A stretch of DNA of 64,000 nucleotides from Pseudomonas songnenensis (GTDB lineage Bacteria; Pseudomonadota; Gammaproteobacteria; Pseudomonadales; Pseudomonadaceae): assembly GCF_003696315.1 (NCBI RefSeq), contig NZ_RFFN01000002.1, forward strand, positions 336,812 to 400,811. Direction: 5' to 3'. Both the position numbers and the translations under genes were made by a program. Position 1 is the stretch's first letter; every line of letters begins with the position of its first letter. The notes under the pieces are model-generated. The model had not been told where the DNA came from, did no database searches, and saw only the letters and a list, made by a program, of their open reading frames with translations. Shown here piece after piece: positions 29,002-38,520 of this stretch.

Positions 29002-29694
29002 GTGGAAGCCAACGTCGACCATATGTCCATGTGGAGCCTGATCAGCAACGCCAGCTTCGTGGTGCAGCTGGTTATGCTGATACTTGTAGGCGCTTCGGTG
29101 ACCTCATGGATTCTGATTTTTCAGCGCGGCAATATGCTGCGCGCAGCGAAACGAGCCCTCGATACCTTCGAAGAGCGCTTCTGGTCGGGGATCGACCTGT
29201 CCAAGCTGTATCGTCAGGCGGGCAGCAATCCTGACCCGGACTCGGGCGTCGAGCAGATCTTTCGCGCCGGCTTCAAGGAATTTTCCCGTCTGCGCCAGCA
29301 GCAAGGCGTCGATCCTGATGCAGTGATGGACGGCGTCAACCGTGCCATGCGCGTGGCAATTTCCCGTGAAGAGGAAAAGCTCGAACAAAGCTTGCCGTTC
29401 CTGGCGACAGTTGGTTCCACCAGCCCTTACATCGGCCTGTTCGGCACCGTATGGGGGATCATGAACTCGTTTCGTGGCCTGGCCCAGGTTCAGCAGGCAA
29501 CGCTGGCAACCGTCGCGCCGGGTATCGCCGAGGCGCTTATTGCTACCGCGATCGGTCTGTTCGCAGCGATTCCTGCGGTCATCGCCTACAACCGTTTCGC
29601 TGCCCGCGGCGAGATGCTCATTGGTCGTTATTACACGTTCGCCGATGAGTTCCAGGCCATCCTCCACCGCAAAGTTCACACCACCGAAGACTGA
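29002..29694 (+). CDS. tolQ: Tol-Pal inner-membrane motor protein TolQ
   Basis: 230 residues, MotA/TolQ/ExbB family with three membrane helices: near residues 14-36 (IS...VMLILVGASVTSWILIF), 130-155 (TVGSTSPYIGLFGTVWGIMNSF) and 165-195 (GIAEALIATAIGLFAAIPAVI). It forms the proton-driven stator with TolR that energises TolA. GTG start with GGAGAG upstream. Confidence 0.97.
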   Translation: MEANVDHMSMWSLISNASFVVQLVMLILVGASVTSWILIFQRGNMLRAAKRALDTFEERFWSGIDLSKLYRQAGSNPDPDSGVEQIFRAGFKEFSRLRQQQGVDPDAVMDGVNRAMRVAISREEEKLEQSLPFLATVGSTSPYIGLFGTVWGIMNSFRGLAQVQQATLATVAPGIAEALIATAIGLFAAIPAVIAYNRFAARGEMLIGRYYTFADEFQAILHRKVHTTED

Positions 29695-29705
29695 GGCCCA
29701 CGGCC

Positions 29706-30146
29706 ATGGCCAGAATCCGCAACAGACGCAAGCCCGTCGCCGAGATGAACGTGGTGCCTTACATCGATGTGATGCTGGTGCTGCTGGTTATCTTCATGGT
29801 GACGGCGCCGATGCTCAATCAGGGCGTCAAGGTCGATCTGCCCAAGGTCAGCAGTGAAGCCCTGCCGCAGGATAACGACAAGCAAGTGCTGACGATCTCC
29901 ATCAAGGCTGACAAGACCTACTACTGGAACGTTGGCAGTGAGGTCGATACCGAAAGCAAGGGTAACGAGGCTGTCGCATTGGCCGACATGACGCAGGCCG
30001 TTGTCGCGATCATGCGTCAGCGCCCTGACACTCAGGTATTCATCCGTGGCGACCGTGCCGTGGATTACGGCTCGGTCATGGCGGCCATGGGCGGTTTGCA
30101 GGAAGCCGGCGTTGGTAATGTCGGCCTGATCACCGAGGCGCCTTGA
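29706..30146 (+). CDS. tolR: Tol-Pal motor protein TolR
   Basis: 146 residues, ExbD/TolR family. MNVVPYIDVMLVLLVIFMVT contains the single helix with the proton-conducting Asp, followed by a periplasmic ferredoxin-like domain ending VGNVGLITEAP. Its stop overlaps the tolA ATG by one base (TGATG). Confidence 0.97.
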   Translation: MARIRNRRKPVAEMNVVPYIDVMLVLLVIFMVTAPMLNQGVKVDLPKVSSEALPQDNDKQVLTISIKADKTYYWNVGSEVDTESKGNEAVALADMTQAVVAIMRQRPDTQVFIRGDRAVDYGSVMAAMGGLQEAGVGNVGLITEAP

Positions 30147-31147
30147 TGCAGCAGCGTGACTCGTCGCCTTCGCAGAGCTACTTCTGGCCGACCGTGCTGG
30201 CGGTCGGCCTGCACGTCATAATTTTCGGCATGTTGTTCGTCAGCTTCTCGATGACACCCGAGCTGCCCCCTTCCAAGCCGATCGTGCAGGCCACCCTGTA
30301 CCAGTTGAAGTCGCAGAGCCAGGCAACTACTCAGACCAACCAGAAGATCGCGGGCGAAGCGAAGAGGACTGCTGCCAAGCAGTTCGAAAGCGAGCAGATG
30401 GAACAGCGCAAGGTCGAGCAGGAGAAACAGGCCGCTGCGGCTCGTGCTGCGGAACAAAAGAAGGCTGAAGAGGCTCGAAAGGCCGATGCGGCGAAAGCTG
30501 CAGCCGAGAAAGCCGCGGCGGCGAAGAAGGCCGAGGAGGCCAAGAAGGTCGAGCAACAGAAGCAGGCCGAGATCGCCAAGAAGAAGGCTGCTGAAGAACT
30601 GGCCAAGCAAAAGGCTGCAGAGGAAGCGAAGAAGAAGGCTGCCGAAGAAGCCAAGCGCAAGGCGGCGGAAGAGGCCAAGAAAAAAGCGGCAGCTGAAGCA
30701 GCGAAGAAAAAGGCAGCAGAGGACGCGAAGAAGAAAGCGGCAGCGGATGCGGCGCGCAAGGCGGCAGAAGACAAGAAGGCCCAGGCGCTTGCCGAGTTGC
30801 TGTCTGATACCACCGAGCGCCAGCAGGCGTTGGCCGATACCCACGGCGACCAGGTCGCCGGTAACTTCGACGATCTGATTCGATTGCGTGCGGCAGAGGG
30901 TTGGACCCGCCCGCCGTCGGCGCGTAACAACATGACCGTGCAGCTTCAGGTAAACATGCTTCCAGATGGCACCATTACCAACGTCAGTGTGTCGCGCTCC
31001 AGCGGTGACGTGCCATTCGATAACTCTGCGGTTGCCGCAGTTAAGAACATCGGTCGGCTGACTGAAATGCAGGGCTTGAGCCCGCAGGACTTCCAGCCTT
31101 ACCGGTCATTCAAAATGACATTTACGCCTGAGGATCTTGCGTTGTGA
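30146..31147 (+). CDS. tolA: Tol-Pal trans-periplasmic protein TolA
   Basis: 333 residues in three domains: an N-terminal anchor helix ([20 protein letters not shown]), an alanine/lysine/glutamate-rich coiled coil (about residues 60-215, many [15 protein letters not shown] repeats) that spans the periplasm, and a C-terminal globular domain (from about 225) with [15 protein letters not shown] and [18 protein letters not shown] that contacts TolB/Pal. The low-complexity repeats are normal for TolA. An in-frame TTG one codon upstream is possible, but ATG at 30146 is better. Confidence 0.95.
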   Translation: MQQRDSSPSQSYFWPTVLAVGLHVIIFGMLFVSFSMTPELPPSKPIVQATLYQLKSQSQATTQTNQKIAGEAKRTAAKQFESEQMEQRKVEQEKQAAAARAAEQKKAEEARKADAAKAAAEKAAAAKKAEEAKKVEQQKQAEIAKKKAAEELAKQKAAEEAKKKAAEEAKRKAAEEAKKKAAAEAAKKKAAEDAKKKAAADAARKAAEDKKAQALAELLSDTTERQQALADTHGDQVAGNFDDLIRLRAAEGWTRPPSARNNMTVQLQVNMLPDGTITNVSVSRSSGDVPFDNSAVAAVKNIGRLTEMQGLSPQDFQPYRSFKMTFTPEDLAL

Positions 31148-32445
31148 TCAATTCCATTCGAGGTCTACTTGTCCTGCTCTGCTGCCTGGCGGGAATAGCG
31201 GTGGCGCAGGAAAAGAACATCGTGGTAACCAGTGGTGCCGATCGGGCGATCCCGATTGCCGTTGTGCCATTTGGCTGGCAGGGCGGTACCGTGCTGCCAG
31301 AAGACATGGCGGAAATCGTAGGTAACGACTTGCGCAATTCCGGCATCTTTCAGCCGATCCCTCGGCAGAACATGATCAGCATGCCGACCCGCGGCAGCGA
31401 GATCATCTATCGCGACTGGAAGGCCCTTGGCGCCCAGTACGTGATGGTTGGCAACATCGAGCCGGCCGGTGGGCGACTGCAGGTTCGTTACGAAGTGTTC
31501 AACGTGACCACCGAACAGCAGGTCATGACCGGAACGGTCGGTGGCTCGCCGGACCAGCTGCGCGACATGGCCCACCATGCGGCTGACCAGTCTTTCGAGA
31601 AGCTGACCGGCATCAAGGGCGCGTTTTCCACTCGCCTGCTTTATGTCACCGTCGAGCGCCTGGGCGGTGCCAACACCCGCTACACGCTGCAACGCTCCGA
31701 TTATGATGGTGCGCGCGCAGTGACCTTGCTGCAGTCGCGTGAGCCGATTCTCTCGCCGCGCTATTCGCCGGACGGTCGTCGCATTGCCTACGTTTCGTTC
31801 GAGCAGAAGCGCCCGCGGATTTTCGTTCAGCACATCGACACCGGTCGCCGCGAGCAGATCACCAACTTCGAGGGCCTGAACGGCGCTCCGGCGTTCTCGC
31901 CTGATGGCAATCGCCTTGCATTCGTGCTGTCCAAGGATGGCAACCCCGAGATCTACGTCATGGATCTCGGCTCGCGTCAGCTGCAGCGTCTGACCAATCA
32001 CTACGCGATCGATACCGAACCCTTCTGGGGCGCGGATGGTCAAACGATCTACTTCACCTCTGACCGCGCTGGCAAGCCGCAGGTGTACAAGCAGCGACTC
32101 GGCAGCAACTCGGCCGAACGGGTGACGTTCGTTGGTAACTACAATGCGAACCCGAAGCTGTCGGCTGACGAAAAAACGCTGGTCATGATTCACCGTCAGG
32201 ACGGCTATACCAACTTCAAGGTCGCTGCGCAGGATCTACAGCGCGGCAATCTGCGGATACTTTCGGATACCAGTCTGGATGAGTCACCCACTGTTGCGCC
32301 TAATGGCACCATGCTAATCTACGCCACCCGCCAGCAGGGCCGGGGAGTCCTGATGCTCGTGTCCATCAATGGACGCGTTAGGCTCCCGCTTCCAACAGCT
32401 CAAGGCGAAGTCCGAGAGCCGTCCTGGTCCCCTTACCTGAACTGA
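31144..32445 (+). CDS. tolB: Tol-Pal periplasmic beta-propeller protein TolB
   Basis: 433 residues, GTG start overlapping the tolA stop. Signal peptide ([18 protein letters not shown]), an N-terminal alpha/beta domain and a C-terminal six-bladed propeller visible as WD40-like PD40 repeats: [58 protein letters not shown]. It shuttles between TolA and Pal. Confidence 0.97.
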   Translation: MINSIRGLLVLLCCLAGIAVAQEKNIVVTSGADRAIPIAVVPFGWQGGTVLPEDMAEIVGNDLRNSGIFQPIPRQNMISMPTRGSEIIYRDWKALGAQYVMVGNIEPAGGRLQVRYEVFNVTTEQQVMTGTVGGSPDQLRDMAHHAADQSFEKLTGIKGAFSTRLLYVTVERLGGANTRYTLQRSDYDGARAVTLLQSREPILSPRYSPDGRRIAYVSFEQKRPRIFVQHIDTGRREQITNFEGLNGAPAFSPDGNRLAFVLSKDGNPEIYVMDLGSRQLQRLTNHYAIDTEPFWGADGQTIYFTSDRAGKPQVYKQRLGSNSAERVTFVGNYNANPKLSADEKTLVMIHRQDGYTNFKVAAQDLQRGNLRILSDTSLDESPTVAPNGTMLIYATRQQGRGVLMLVSINGRVRLPLPTAQGEVREPSWSPYLN

Positions 32446-32493
32446 TGCGGTATCAACGCTTTTTAACCAAAAACACACCTGGGGTTGTTACAA

Positions 32494-32997
32494 ATGGAAA
32501 TGCTGAAATTCGGTAAGTTCACCGCTCTGGCTCTGGCCATGGCTGTTGCTGTCGGTTGTTCCTCCAAGGGCGGCGACGATTCTGGCGAAGGCTCGGGCGC
32601 GATCGATCCGAATGCTGGTTACGGTGCTGATTCGGGCGCTATCGACGGCAGCATGAGCGAAGAAGCCGCTCTGCGCGCCATCACTACCTTCTACTTCGAG
32701 TACGACAGCTCCGACCTGAAGCCGGAAGCCATGCGCGCTCTGGACGTTCATGCCAAGGACCTGAAAGGCAACGGCGCTCGCGTCGTTCTGGAAGGCCACA
32801 CCGACGAGCGTGGTACTCGCGAGTACAACATGGCTCTGGGTGAGCGTCGTTCCAAGGCCGTACAGCGTTACCTGGTACTGCAGGGCGTTTCCCCGGCTCA
32901 GCTGGAACTGGTTTCCTACGGCGAAGAGCGTCCGGTTGCCATGGGCAACGACGAGCAGTCCTGGGCTCAGAACCGTCGCGTCGAACTGCGTAAGTAA
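32494..32997 (+). CDS. oprL: Peptidoglycan-associated lipoprotein Pal (OprL)
   Basis: 167 residues. [20 protein letters not shown] ends at lipobox VGC (Cys24), nearly identical to P. aeruginosa OprL. The OmpA-like domain has [35 protein letters not shown] and NRRVEL, including the Asp and Arg that bind meso-diaminopimelate. Connects outer membrane to peptidoglycan and is the target of the Tol motor. ATG at 32494 chosen over 32485 on homology. Confidence 0.97.
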   Translation: MEMLKFGKFTALALAMAVAVGCSSKGGDDSGEGSGAIDPNAGYGADSGAIDGSMSEEAALRAITTFYFEYDSSDLKPEAMRALDVHAKDLKGNGARVVLEGHTDERGTREYNMALGERRSKAVQRYLVLQGVSPAQLELVSYGEERPVAMGNDEQSWAQNRRVELRK

Positions 32998-33003
32998 TTC
33001 GAT

Positions 33004-33819
33004 ATGCGCAAGTACCGCCACGCTCTGACTTTTACAGTGCTCGGCCTGCCGCTCTATGCGGTGGCTCAAGTGCCGGTTGTGGATTACGAACAGGGTGCTG
33101 CCAGTGGCGGCTCCGGTTATTCCACCGCCGCGCCGAGTGGTGACGGTGCCTATGCCGGAGGTGGAGCTGCTGCTCCATCTTCGGCGCAGGGCATGCTCTT
33201 CATGCAGCTGCAGCAGATGCAGGAAGAGATCGCGCAATTGCGCGGCATGCTCGAGGAACAACAGAATCAGATTCAGCGCCTGCAACAAGAGGGGCTGGAA
33301 CGCTATCAGGATCTGGATCGACGTTTGTCGAGTGGGTCCGTGGCTGCGGGCAATCAGTCGACGCCTTCACGCGACGCGCCATCCGTAGCCGGAAACAATA
33401 GTGCACCTGCAGCTGCCTCCGGCCAGACGCAGGACGGCTCGAGCGATCCTGCCCAGGAGAAGCTCTACTACGATGCCGCTTTCGATCTTATCAAGGCGAA
33501 AGATTTCGATAAGGCCAGCCAGGCTTTTGCGGCGTTTCTGCGAAAGTACCCTGACAGTCAGTACGCCGGCAACGCTCAGTACTGGCTCGGTGAGGTGAAC
33601 CTGGCCAAGGGCGATCTGCAAGGTGCAGGTCAGGCCTTTGCTCGGGTCAGCCAGGCTTATCCGCAACACAACAAAGTGCCGGATTCACTCTACAAGCTGG
33701 CCGATGTCGAGATCCGCCTGGGTAACCGGGATAAGGCTCAAGGTATTCTGCGGCAGGTCATCGCCCAATACCCGAACACGTCCGCAGCACAATTGGCCCA
33801 GCGACAGCTCAATCGCTGA
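33004..33819 (+). CDS. cpoB: Cell division coordinator CpoB (YbgF)
   Basis: 271 residues. Signal peptide (YRHALTFTVLGLPLYAVAQ), Gly/Ser-rich linker, a trimerising coiled coil at about 60-105 (MLFMQLQQMQEEIAQLRGML) and a C-terminal tetratricopeptide domain from about residue 150 (KLYYDAAFDLIKAKDFDKAS; YAGNAQYWLGEVNLAKGD). CpoB links peptidoglycan synthesis by PBP1B with Tol constriction. Ends the cluster and is followed by a strong terminator. Confidence 0.94.
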   Translation: MRKYRHALTFTVLGLPLYAVAQVPVVDYEQGAASGGSGYSTAAPSGDGAYAGGGAAAPSSAQGMLFMQLQQMQEEIAQLRGMLEEQQNQIQRLQQEGLERYQDLDRRLSSGSVAAGNQSTPSRDAPSVAGNNSAPAAASGQTQDGSSDPAQEKLYYDAAFDLIKAKDFDKASQAFAAFLRKYPDSQYAGNAQYWLGEVNLAKGDLQGAGQAFARVSQAYPQHNKVPDSLYKLADVEIRLGNRDKAQGILRQVIAQYPNTSAAQLAQRQLNR

Positions 33820-33841
33820 ATCCAATCGGCAATCACGACGA

Positions 33842-33866
33842 AACCCGCCCATTGGGCGGGTTTTTT
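33842..33866 (+). terminator. Rho-independent terminator of the Tol-Pal cluster
   Basis: Stem AACCCGCCC/GGGCGGGTT with a 3 nt ATT loop and a run of six T, 23 nt after the cpoB stop. Confidence 0.9.
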
Positions 33867-33938
33867 CGTTAGAATCGCCGCCCCTATTTCCCGCAACGGA
33901 GGCGGATGGCCTGTTTAGCCGTCACGCCCGTGGCTGAT

Positions 33939-34580
33939 ATGACCCTGCGAATTACCGAGATTTTCTACTCGCTGCAGGGGGAGACGCGGACCAGTGGCTT
34001 GCCTACTGTGTTCGTTCGCCTGACCGGCTGTCCCCTGCGCTGTCAATACTGCGATACCGCCTATGCGTTCAGCGGTGGTGAGCTGATGAGCATCGACGCC
34101 ATCGTCGAGCGTGTTGCCGCCTACAAACCCCGTTACGTCTGCGTGACGGGCGGGGAGCCGCTGGCCCAGCCCAATTGCGTGCCCTTGCTGCAGCGTTTGT
34201 GCGACGCGGGATATGAGGTGTCGCTGGAAACCAGCGGTGCACTCGATATTACTGTGGTGGATGAGCGAGTCAGCCGCGTGGTGGATCTGAAGACGCCGGG
34301 TTCCGCGGAGGTTGCGCGCAATCGCTACGAGAACATCGCGTCTCTGACGCGCAACGATCAGGTGAAGTTCGTCATCTGCTCGCGCGAAGACTATGACTGG
34401 GCGGTCAGCAAACTGATCGAATATGGTCTGGATCGGCGCGCCGGCGAAGTCCTGTTCTCTCCAAGCCACGGCCAGGTCGATGTCCGTGCGCTGGCGGACT
34501 GGATCGTCGCCGACAACCTACCGGTGCGCTTGCAGCTGCAGCTGCACAAGATCATCTGGAACGACGCGCCTGGCCACTGA
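33939..34580 (+). CDS. queE: 7-carboxy-7-deazaguanine synthase
   Basis: Radical-SAM enzyme of queuosine synthesis, 213 residues from ATG 33939. LTGCPLRCQYCDTAYAFSGG carries the cluster cysteines in CxxxCxxC spacing, and YVCVTGGEPLAQPN the SAM-binding GGEP motif. The N-terminus ITEIFYSLQGETRTSGLPTV is typical. ATG at 33906 (11 codons upstream) has GGAGG only 3 nt before it and is the alternative start. Paired with queC 51 nt downstream. Confidence 0.93.
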   Translation: MTLRITEIFYSLQGETRTSGLPTVFVRLTGCPLRCQYCDTAYAFSGGELMSIDAIVERVAAYKPRYVCVTGGEPLAQPNCVPLLQRLCDAGYEVSLETSGALDITVVDERVSRVVDLKTPGSAEVARNRYENIASLTRNDQVKFVICSREDYDWAVSKLIEYGLDRRAGEVLFSPSHGQVDVRALADWIVADNLPVRLQLQLHKIIWNDAPGH

Positions 34581-34631
34581 GGGTGTTGCGTCGCTGGCGG
34601 GTTCGCCTATTCAGCTCGAGGGTATCGTGAA

Positions 34632-35306
34632 ATGAGTGAGCAGAAAGCAGTCATCCTATTGTCGGGCGGGCTTGATTCGGCCACGGTCGTGGCGATGGCG
34701 CGTGATCAGGGTTATGCCTGCTATACGATGAGCTTCGACTACGGGCAGCGTCATCGTGCCGAACTGCAGGCTGCCGAGCGAGTTGCTGCGCAGTTAGGTG
34801 TGGTCGAGCACAAGGTTATCGGGCTCAACCTCAACGGCATCGGTGGCTCTGCGCTGACCGATGAGCGTATCGACGTACCTGAGGCGGTCGGCGAGGGGAT
34901 TCCTGTCACCTACGTACCGGCACGCAATACTGTTTTCCTTGCGCTGGCGCTTGGGTGGGCTGAGGTCCTCGGTGCTCGTGATATCTTCATCGGCGTCAAT
35001 GCAGTGGACTACTCCGGCTATCCGGACTGTCGGCCGGAGTTCGTGGCCGCCTTCGAGCATATGGCGAATCTGGCCACCAAGGCCGGAGTTGAAGGGCAGG
35101 GGTTCCGCATCCAGGCTCCGTTGCAGCAGCTCAGCAAAGCGAAGATCGTCCAGGAAGGGATCCGCCTGGGCGTCGATTACGCGATGACAGTTTCGTGTTA
35201 TCAGGCGGACGCTGACGGGCGTGCTTGCGGTAAGTGCGACAGCTGCCGTCTGCGTGCGGCCGGTTTTGCTGAGGCTGGAGTGACAGACCCCACGCGCTAT
35301 TTCTAG
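34632..35306 (+). CDS. queC: 7-cyano-7-deazaguanine (preQ0) synthase
   Basis: 224 residues; converts CDG to preQ0 with ATP and ammonia. PP-loop motif [17 protein letters not shown]-terminal zinc site in [20 protein letters not shown] (four Cys). Follows QueE in the same pathway. Downstream lies an A/T-only palindrome and then tRNA-Lys. Confidence 0.96.
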   Translation: MSEQKAVILLSGGLDSATVVAMARDQGYACYTMSFDYGQRHRAELQAAERVAAQLGVVEHKVIGLNLNGIGGSALTDERIDVPEAVGEGIPVTYVPARNTVFLALALGWAEVLGARDIFIGVNAVDYSGYPDCRPEFVAAFEHMANLATKAGVEGQGFRIQAPLQQLSKAKIVQEGIRLGVDYAMTVSCYQADADGRACGKCDSCRLRAAGFAEAGVTDPTRYF

Positions 35307-35341
35307 CGCGACAGCATGATGGATGCATGCAGCATCAGGCG

Positions 35342-35363
35342 AAACTTTTTTAAAAAAAAGTTT
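35342..35363. repeat. A/T-only palindrome downstream of queC
   Basis: AAACTTTTTT and AAAAAAGTTT pair as a 10 bp dyad with a 2 nt spacer, followed by TGTTTTC. It could act as a weak terminator for queC or as an upstream element for the tRNA promoter (TATCAT at 35384-35389). It stands out in otherwise GC-rich DNA. Confidence 0.4.
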
Positions 35364-35401
35364 GTTTTCATCAATCAAATCAGTATCATGCGCCCCGCAT
35401 T

Positions 35402-35477
35402 GGGTCGTTAGCTCAGTTGGTAGAGCAGTTGGCTTTTAACCAATTGGTCGTAGGTTCGAATCCTACACGACCCACCA
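35402..35477 (+). tRNA. tRNA-Lys (UUU)
   Basis: 76 nt including encoded CCA. Acceptor GGGTCGT pairs with ACGACCC, D-loop TTAGCTCAGTTGGTAGAGCA, anticodon TTT in CTTTTAA, T-arm GTAGGTTCGAATCCTAC. In P. aeruginosa the tRNA-Lys next to queC is an attachment site for pKLC102/PAPI-1-type elements; here it is unoccupied. Confidence 0.97.
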
Positions 35478-35500
35478 GATCGCTCCCTGGGGAGCACAAG

Positions 35501-35534
35501 AAGCCGGAGACCCGTAAGGGCGTCCGGCTTTTTT
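35501..35534 (+). terminator. Terminator of tRNA-Lys
   Basis: Stem AAGCCGGA/TCCGGCTT with an inner CCC/GGG pair, followed by a run of T. Confidence 0.85.
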
Positions 35535-35676
35535 AATGGCCGCAATTTTGCGTTGCTGAGCGCTCCTGCGTTCGGTCATAAGAAGCGTTTTTCTCTACGA
35601 CCTTAGTAGGTGGCTCAAGCGTTTTTAAACGTAATAGACTGCCGCCCTTCCGATTTTCCGTTGGTTCGAGGCTCAA

Positions 35677-37173
35677 ATGTATTCTGATCGTATCCGCTTG
35701 TCCTCTCTGCAGAACAAGGTCATGAGCGCCCACGAGGCTGCTGCCCTTATTCGCGACGGCATGACCGTTGGCATGAGTGGTTTTACCCGTGCCGGCGAAG
35801 CCAAAGCCGTGCCACTGGCGCTTATTGATCGCGCGAAGGACGAGAAGCTACAGATCAGCCTGGTGACGGGTGCCAGTCTGGGCAACGATCTCGACGGCAA
35901 GATGGCTTCGGCCGGCTTGCTGGCACGCCGCATGCCGTTCCAGGCAGATCCGGTGCTGCGCAAGGCGATCAACCAGGGTGAGGTCATGTTCATCGACCAG
36001 CACCTGTCGCATACCGTCGAGCAGATGCGCAATCATCAGATCAAGCGTCCGGATGTCACCATCATCGAGGCGCTGTGCATTACCGAGCAGGGCCACATCG
36101 TTCCGACCACTTCCGTGGGCAACTCGGCCAATCTGGCCATGTTCGCCGACCAGGTGATCATCGAGCTGAACCTGGCACATAACCTGAACCTTGAAGGTTT
36201 GCACGACATCTACTTCCCGGGCGAGCGTCCGAACCGTGGTCCGATTCCGCTGACCCAGGTCGACGACCGTATCGGCACTGTCGCAATTCCGGTCGATCCG
36301 GCCAAGATTGCCGCAGTCGTCATCACCAACCAGCCGGATTCCTACTCCACCGTCACGCCGCCGGACGAAGAAACCCAGGCCATTGCCAATCACCTGGTCG
36401 AGTTCTTCAAGAGCGAAGTGGCTGCTGGCCGTATGGCGAAGAACCTTGGCCCGATGCAGGTCGGCATTGGCAACATCGCCAACGCCGTAATGTGCGGCCT
36501 GATCGACTCGCCGTTCGAAGACCTGGTGATGTACTCCGAAGTGCTGCAGGACTGCACCTTCGAGCTGATCGACGCCGGCAAGATGACCTTTGCTTCCGGC
36601 TGCTCGATCACCCTGTCCGAGCGTTGCAACGATCGCGTGTTCGGTAACCTGGAGAAGTACAAGGACAAGCTGGTGCTGCGTCCGCAGGAAATCTCCAACC
36701 ATCCGGAGCTGGTGCGTCGTCTAGGCATCATCGGCATCAACACCGCGCTCGAGTTCGACATCTACGGCAACGTCAACTCCACCCACGTGGGCGGCACCAA
36801 GATGATGAACGGTATTGGCGGCTCGGGCGATTTCGCACGTAACGCTCACCTGGCCATCTTCGTGACCAAGTCGATCGCCAAGGGTGGCAACATTTCCAGC
36901 GTCGTGCCGATGGTCGCTCACGTAGACCACACCGAGCACGACGTGGAGATTCTGGTGACCGAGCAGGGGCTGGCTGACCTGCGTGGCCTGGCTCCGCGTG
37001 AGCGTGCGCGCGTCATCATCGACAATTGCGTGCATCCGTCCTACCGCGACGTGCTCAACAAGTACTTCGAGGACGCCTGCAAGAAGGGTGGTCAGACACC
37101 GCACCTGCTGGGCGAAGCGATGCAGTGGCACATCAATCTGGAAGAACGTGGACACATGCTCAAGGGCGAGTGA
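35677..37173 (+). CDS. Acetyl-CoA hydrolase / succinyl-CoA:acetate CoA-transferase family
   Basis: 498 residues of the two-domain CoA-transferase family I (AarC/ScpC/Cat1-like). Landmarks: GMTVGMSGFTRAGEAKAVPL, CITEQGHIVPTTSVGNS, and the catalytic Glu in INTALEFDIYGNVNSTHVGG followed by GGSGDFARNAHLAIFVTKS. It would swap CoA between succinyl-CoA and acetate or propionate rather than merely hydrolyse acetyl-CoA, but the acceptor is unproven. Stand-alone gene with GAGGCTCAA before ATG and its own terminator, directly after tRNA-Lys, where P. aeruginosa has other DNA. Confidence 0.92.
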   Translation: MYSDRIRLSSLQNKVMSAHEAAALIRDGMTVGMSGFTRAGEAKAVPLALIDRAKDEKLQISLVTGASLGNDLDGKMASAGLLARRMPFQADPVLRKAINQGEVMFIDQHLSHTVEQMRNHQIKRPDVTIIEALCITEQGHIVPTTSVGNSANLAMFADQVIIELNLAHNLNLEGLHDIYFPGERPNRGPIPLTQVDDRIGTVAIPVDPAKIAAVVITNQPDSYSTVTPPDEETQAIANHLVEFFKSEVAAGRMAKNLGPMQVGIGNIANAVMCGLIDSPFEDLVMYSEVLQDCTFELIDAGKMTFASGCSITLSERCNDRVFGNLEKYKDKLVLRPQEISNHPELVRRLGIIGINTALEFDIYGNVNSTHVGGTKMMNGIGGSGDFARNAHLAIFVTKSIAKGGNISSVVPMVAHVDHTEHDVEILVTEQGLADLRGLAPRERARVIIDNCVHPSYRDVLNKYFEDACKKGGQTPHLLGEAMQWHINLEERGHMLKGE

Positions 37174-37181
37174 TCCAGCAG

Positions 37182-37206
37182 AACCGCCGGCTTCCAGCCG
37201 GCGGTT
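37182..37206 (+). terminator. Terminator of the CoA-transferase gene
   Basis: 10 bp stem AACCGCCGGC/GCCGGCGGTT with a TTCCA loop, followed by TCATTTG. Confidence 0.8.
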
Positions 37207-37414
37207 TCATTTGTGGGGTGCAATGCCCTGCTGCGCTCGAAGCCCGCACGCTTTCCCTTTTCCTGAGGCTTCGGCTAGTATTCCTGCCCCGTTGAACGGC
37301 AGGAGTCGTGTCTGAATCCTGCACCTCCCGTCCTTAACGACAAGTCGAACAGGCTGGCTCACGCCGCCATACCTCGGCGCTTCGTGCAATTCCGTGCTGG
37401 CAGGACCCGCGACC

Positions 37415-38473
37415 ATGACGCAGATACCCGAACGCATTCTCGTGCAGGCTCACCTGGCGGCCAAGCAGCCAAAGCCGCTCACTCCCGAGCAAGAGGCGCA
37501 GTTGCGCAGTGAAATCGCTGTGGAGTTGAAGCGCCAGAACGCAGTTCTGGTCGCGCACTACTACACCGATCCGGTAATCCAGGCGCTGGCGGAAGAAACC
37601 GGTGGCTGCGTATCCGATTCCCTGGAAATGGCGCGCTTCGGCAACGAGCATCCGGCGCAAACGGTGCTGGTCGCCGGCGTGAAGTTCATGGGGGAGACGG
37701 CGAAGATCCTGAACCCCGAAAAGCGCGTGTTGATGCCGACGCTCGAGGCGACCTGTTCGCTCGATCTGGGCTGCCCGGTGGAGGAGTTCTCGGCCTTCTG
37801 CGATCAGCATCCAGAACGCACCGTGGTGGTCTATGCCAATACATCGGCGGCGGTGAAGGCGCGTGCTGATTGGGTGGTGACATCCAGTTGCGCACTGGAG
37901 ATCGTCGAGAGCCTGATGGACAACGGCGAAAAGATCATCTGGGCGCCAGACAAGCACCTTGGCAACTACGTGCAACGCGAGACCGGTGCGGACATCCTGC
38001 TCTGGGATGGCGCCTGCATTGTCCACGAAGAGTTCAAGGCCAAGCAGTTGGCCGATATGAAGGCGCTGTATCCGGATGCGGCGATACTCGTGCATCCCGA
38101 GTCACCGCAAGCGGTGGTCGAGCTTGCCGACGCAGTGGGCTCGACAAGTCAGCTCATCAAGGCGGCGCAAACATTGCCGCAGCAGACGCTCATCGTTGCG
38201 ACCGATCGGGGCATCTTCTACAAGATGCAGCAGCTTTGCCCCGAGAAAACTTTCATCGAAGCGCCCACCGCCGGACAGGGTGCGAGCTGCCGTAGCTGCG
38301 CGCATTGCCCGTGGATGGCGATGAACACCCTCGAGCGAACCCTGGAATGCCTGCGCGCGGGAAGCAACGAGATTTTCGTCGACCCAGCGCTGATACCCCG
38401 GGCCGTCAAGCCGCTCAAGCGTATGCTCGATTTCACTCAGGCTGCCCGGCTAAAGCAGGCTGGCAACGCCTGA
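37415..38473 (+). CDS. nadA: Quinolinate synthase
   Basis: 352-residue [4Fe-4S] enzyme condensing iminoaspartate with dihydroxyacetone phosphate in NAD synthesis. [48 protein letters not shown] and [16 protein letters not shown] contain the cluster ligands. The ATG at 37415 is preceded by AGGA; length equals the P. aeruginosa enzyme. nadB and nadC are not adjacent. Confidence 0.96.
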   Translation: MTQIPERILVQAHLAAKQPKPLTPEQEAQLRSEIAVELKRQNAVLVAHYYTDPVIQALAEETGGCVSDSLEMARFGNEHPAQTVLVAGVKFMGETAKILNPEKRVLMPTLEATCSLDLGCPVEEFSAFCDQHPERTVVVYANTSAAVKARADWVVTSSCALEIVESLMDNGEKIIWAPDKHLGNYVQRETGADILLWDGACIVHEEFKAKQLADMKALYPDAAILVHPESPQAVVELADAVGSTSQLIKAAQTLPQQTLIVATDRGIFYKMQQLCPEKTFIEAPTAGQGASCRSCAHCPWMAMNTLERTLECLRAGSNEIFVDPALIPRAVKPLKRMLDFTQAARLKQAGNA

Positions 38474-38483
38474 GGTTGGCGCG

Positions 38484-38520
38484 GCGCTGATCGACCCTCA
38501 GCGCCTCCGTCGATCAGCGC
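38484..38520. terminator. Hairpin between convergent nadA and bepA
   Basis: Perfect 12 bp stem GCGCTGATCGAC/GTCGATCAGCGC with a 13 nt loop; its right arm covers the bepA stop codon. No U-tract. Confidence 0.6.

Noticed and set aside
30330..30800. Short tandem DNA repeats suggesting a CRISPR or VNTR
   Set aside because: They encode the Lys/Ala/Glu coiled coil of TolA; units are irregular and have no spacers.
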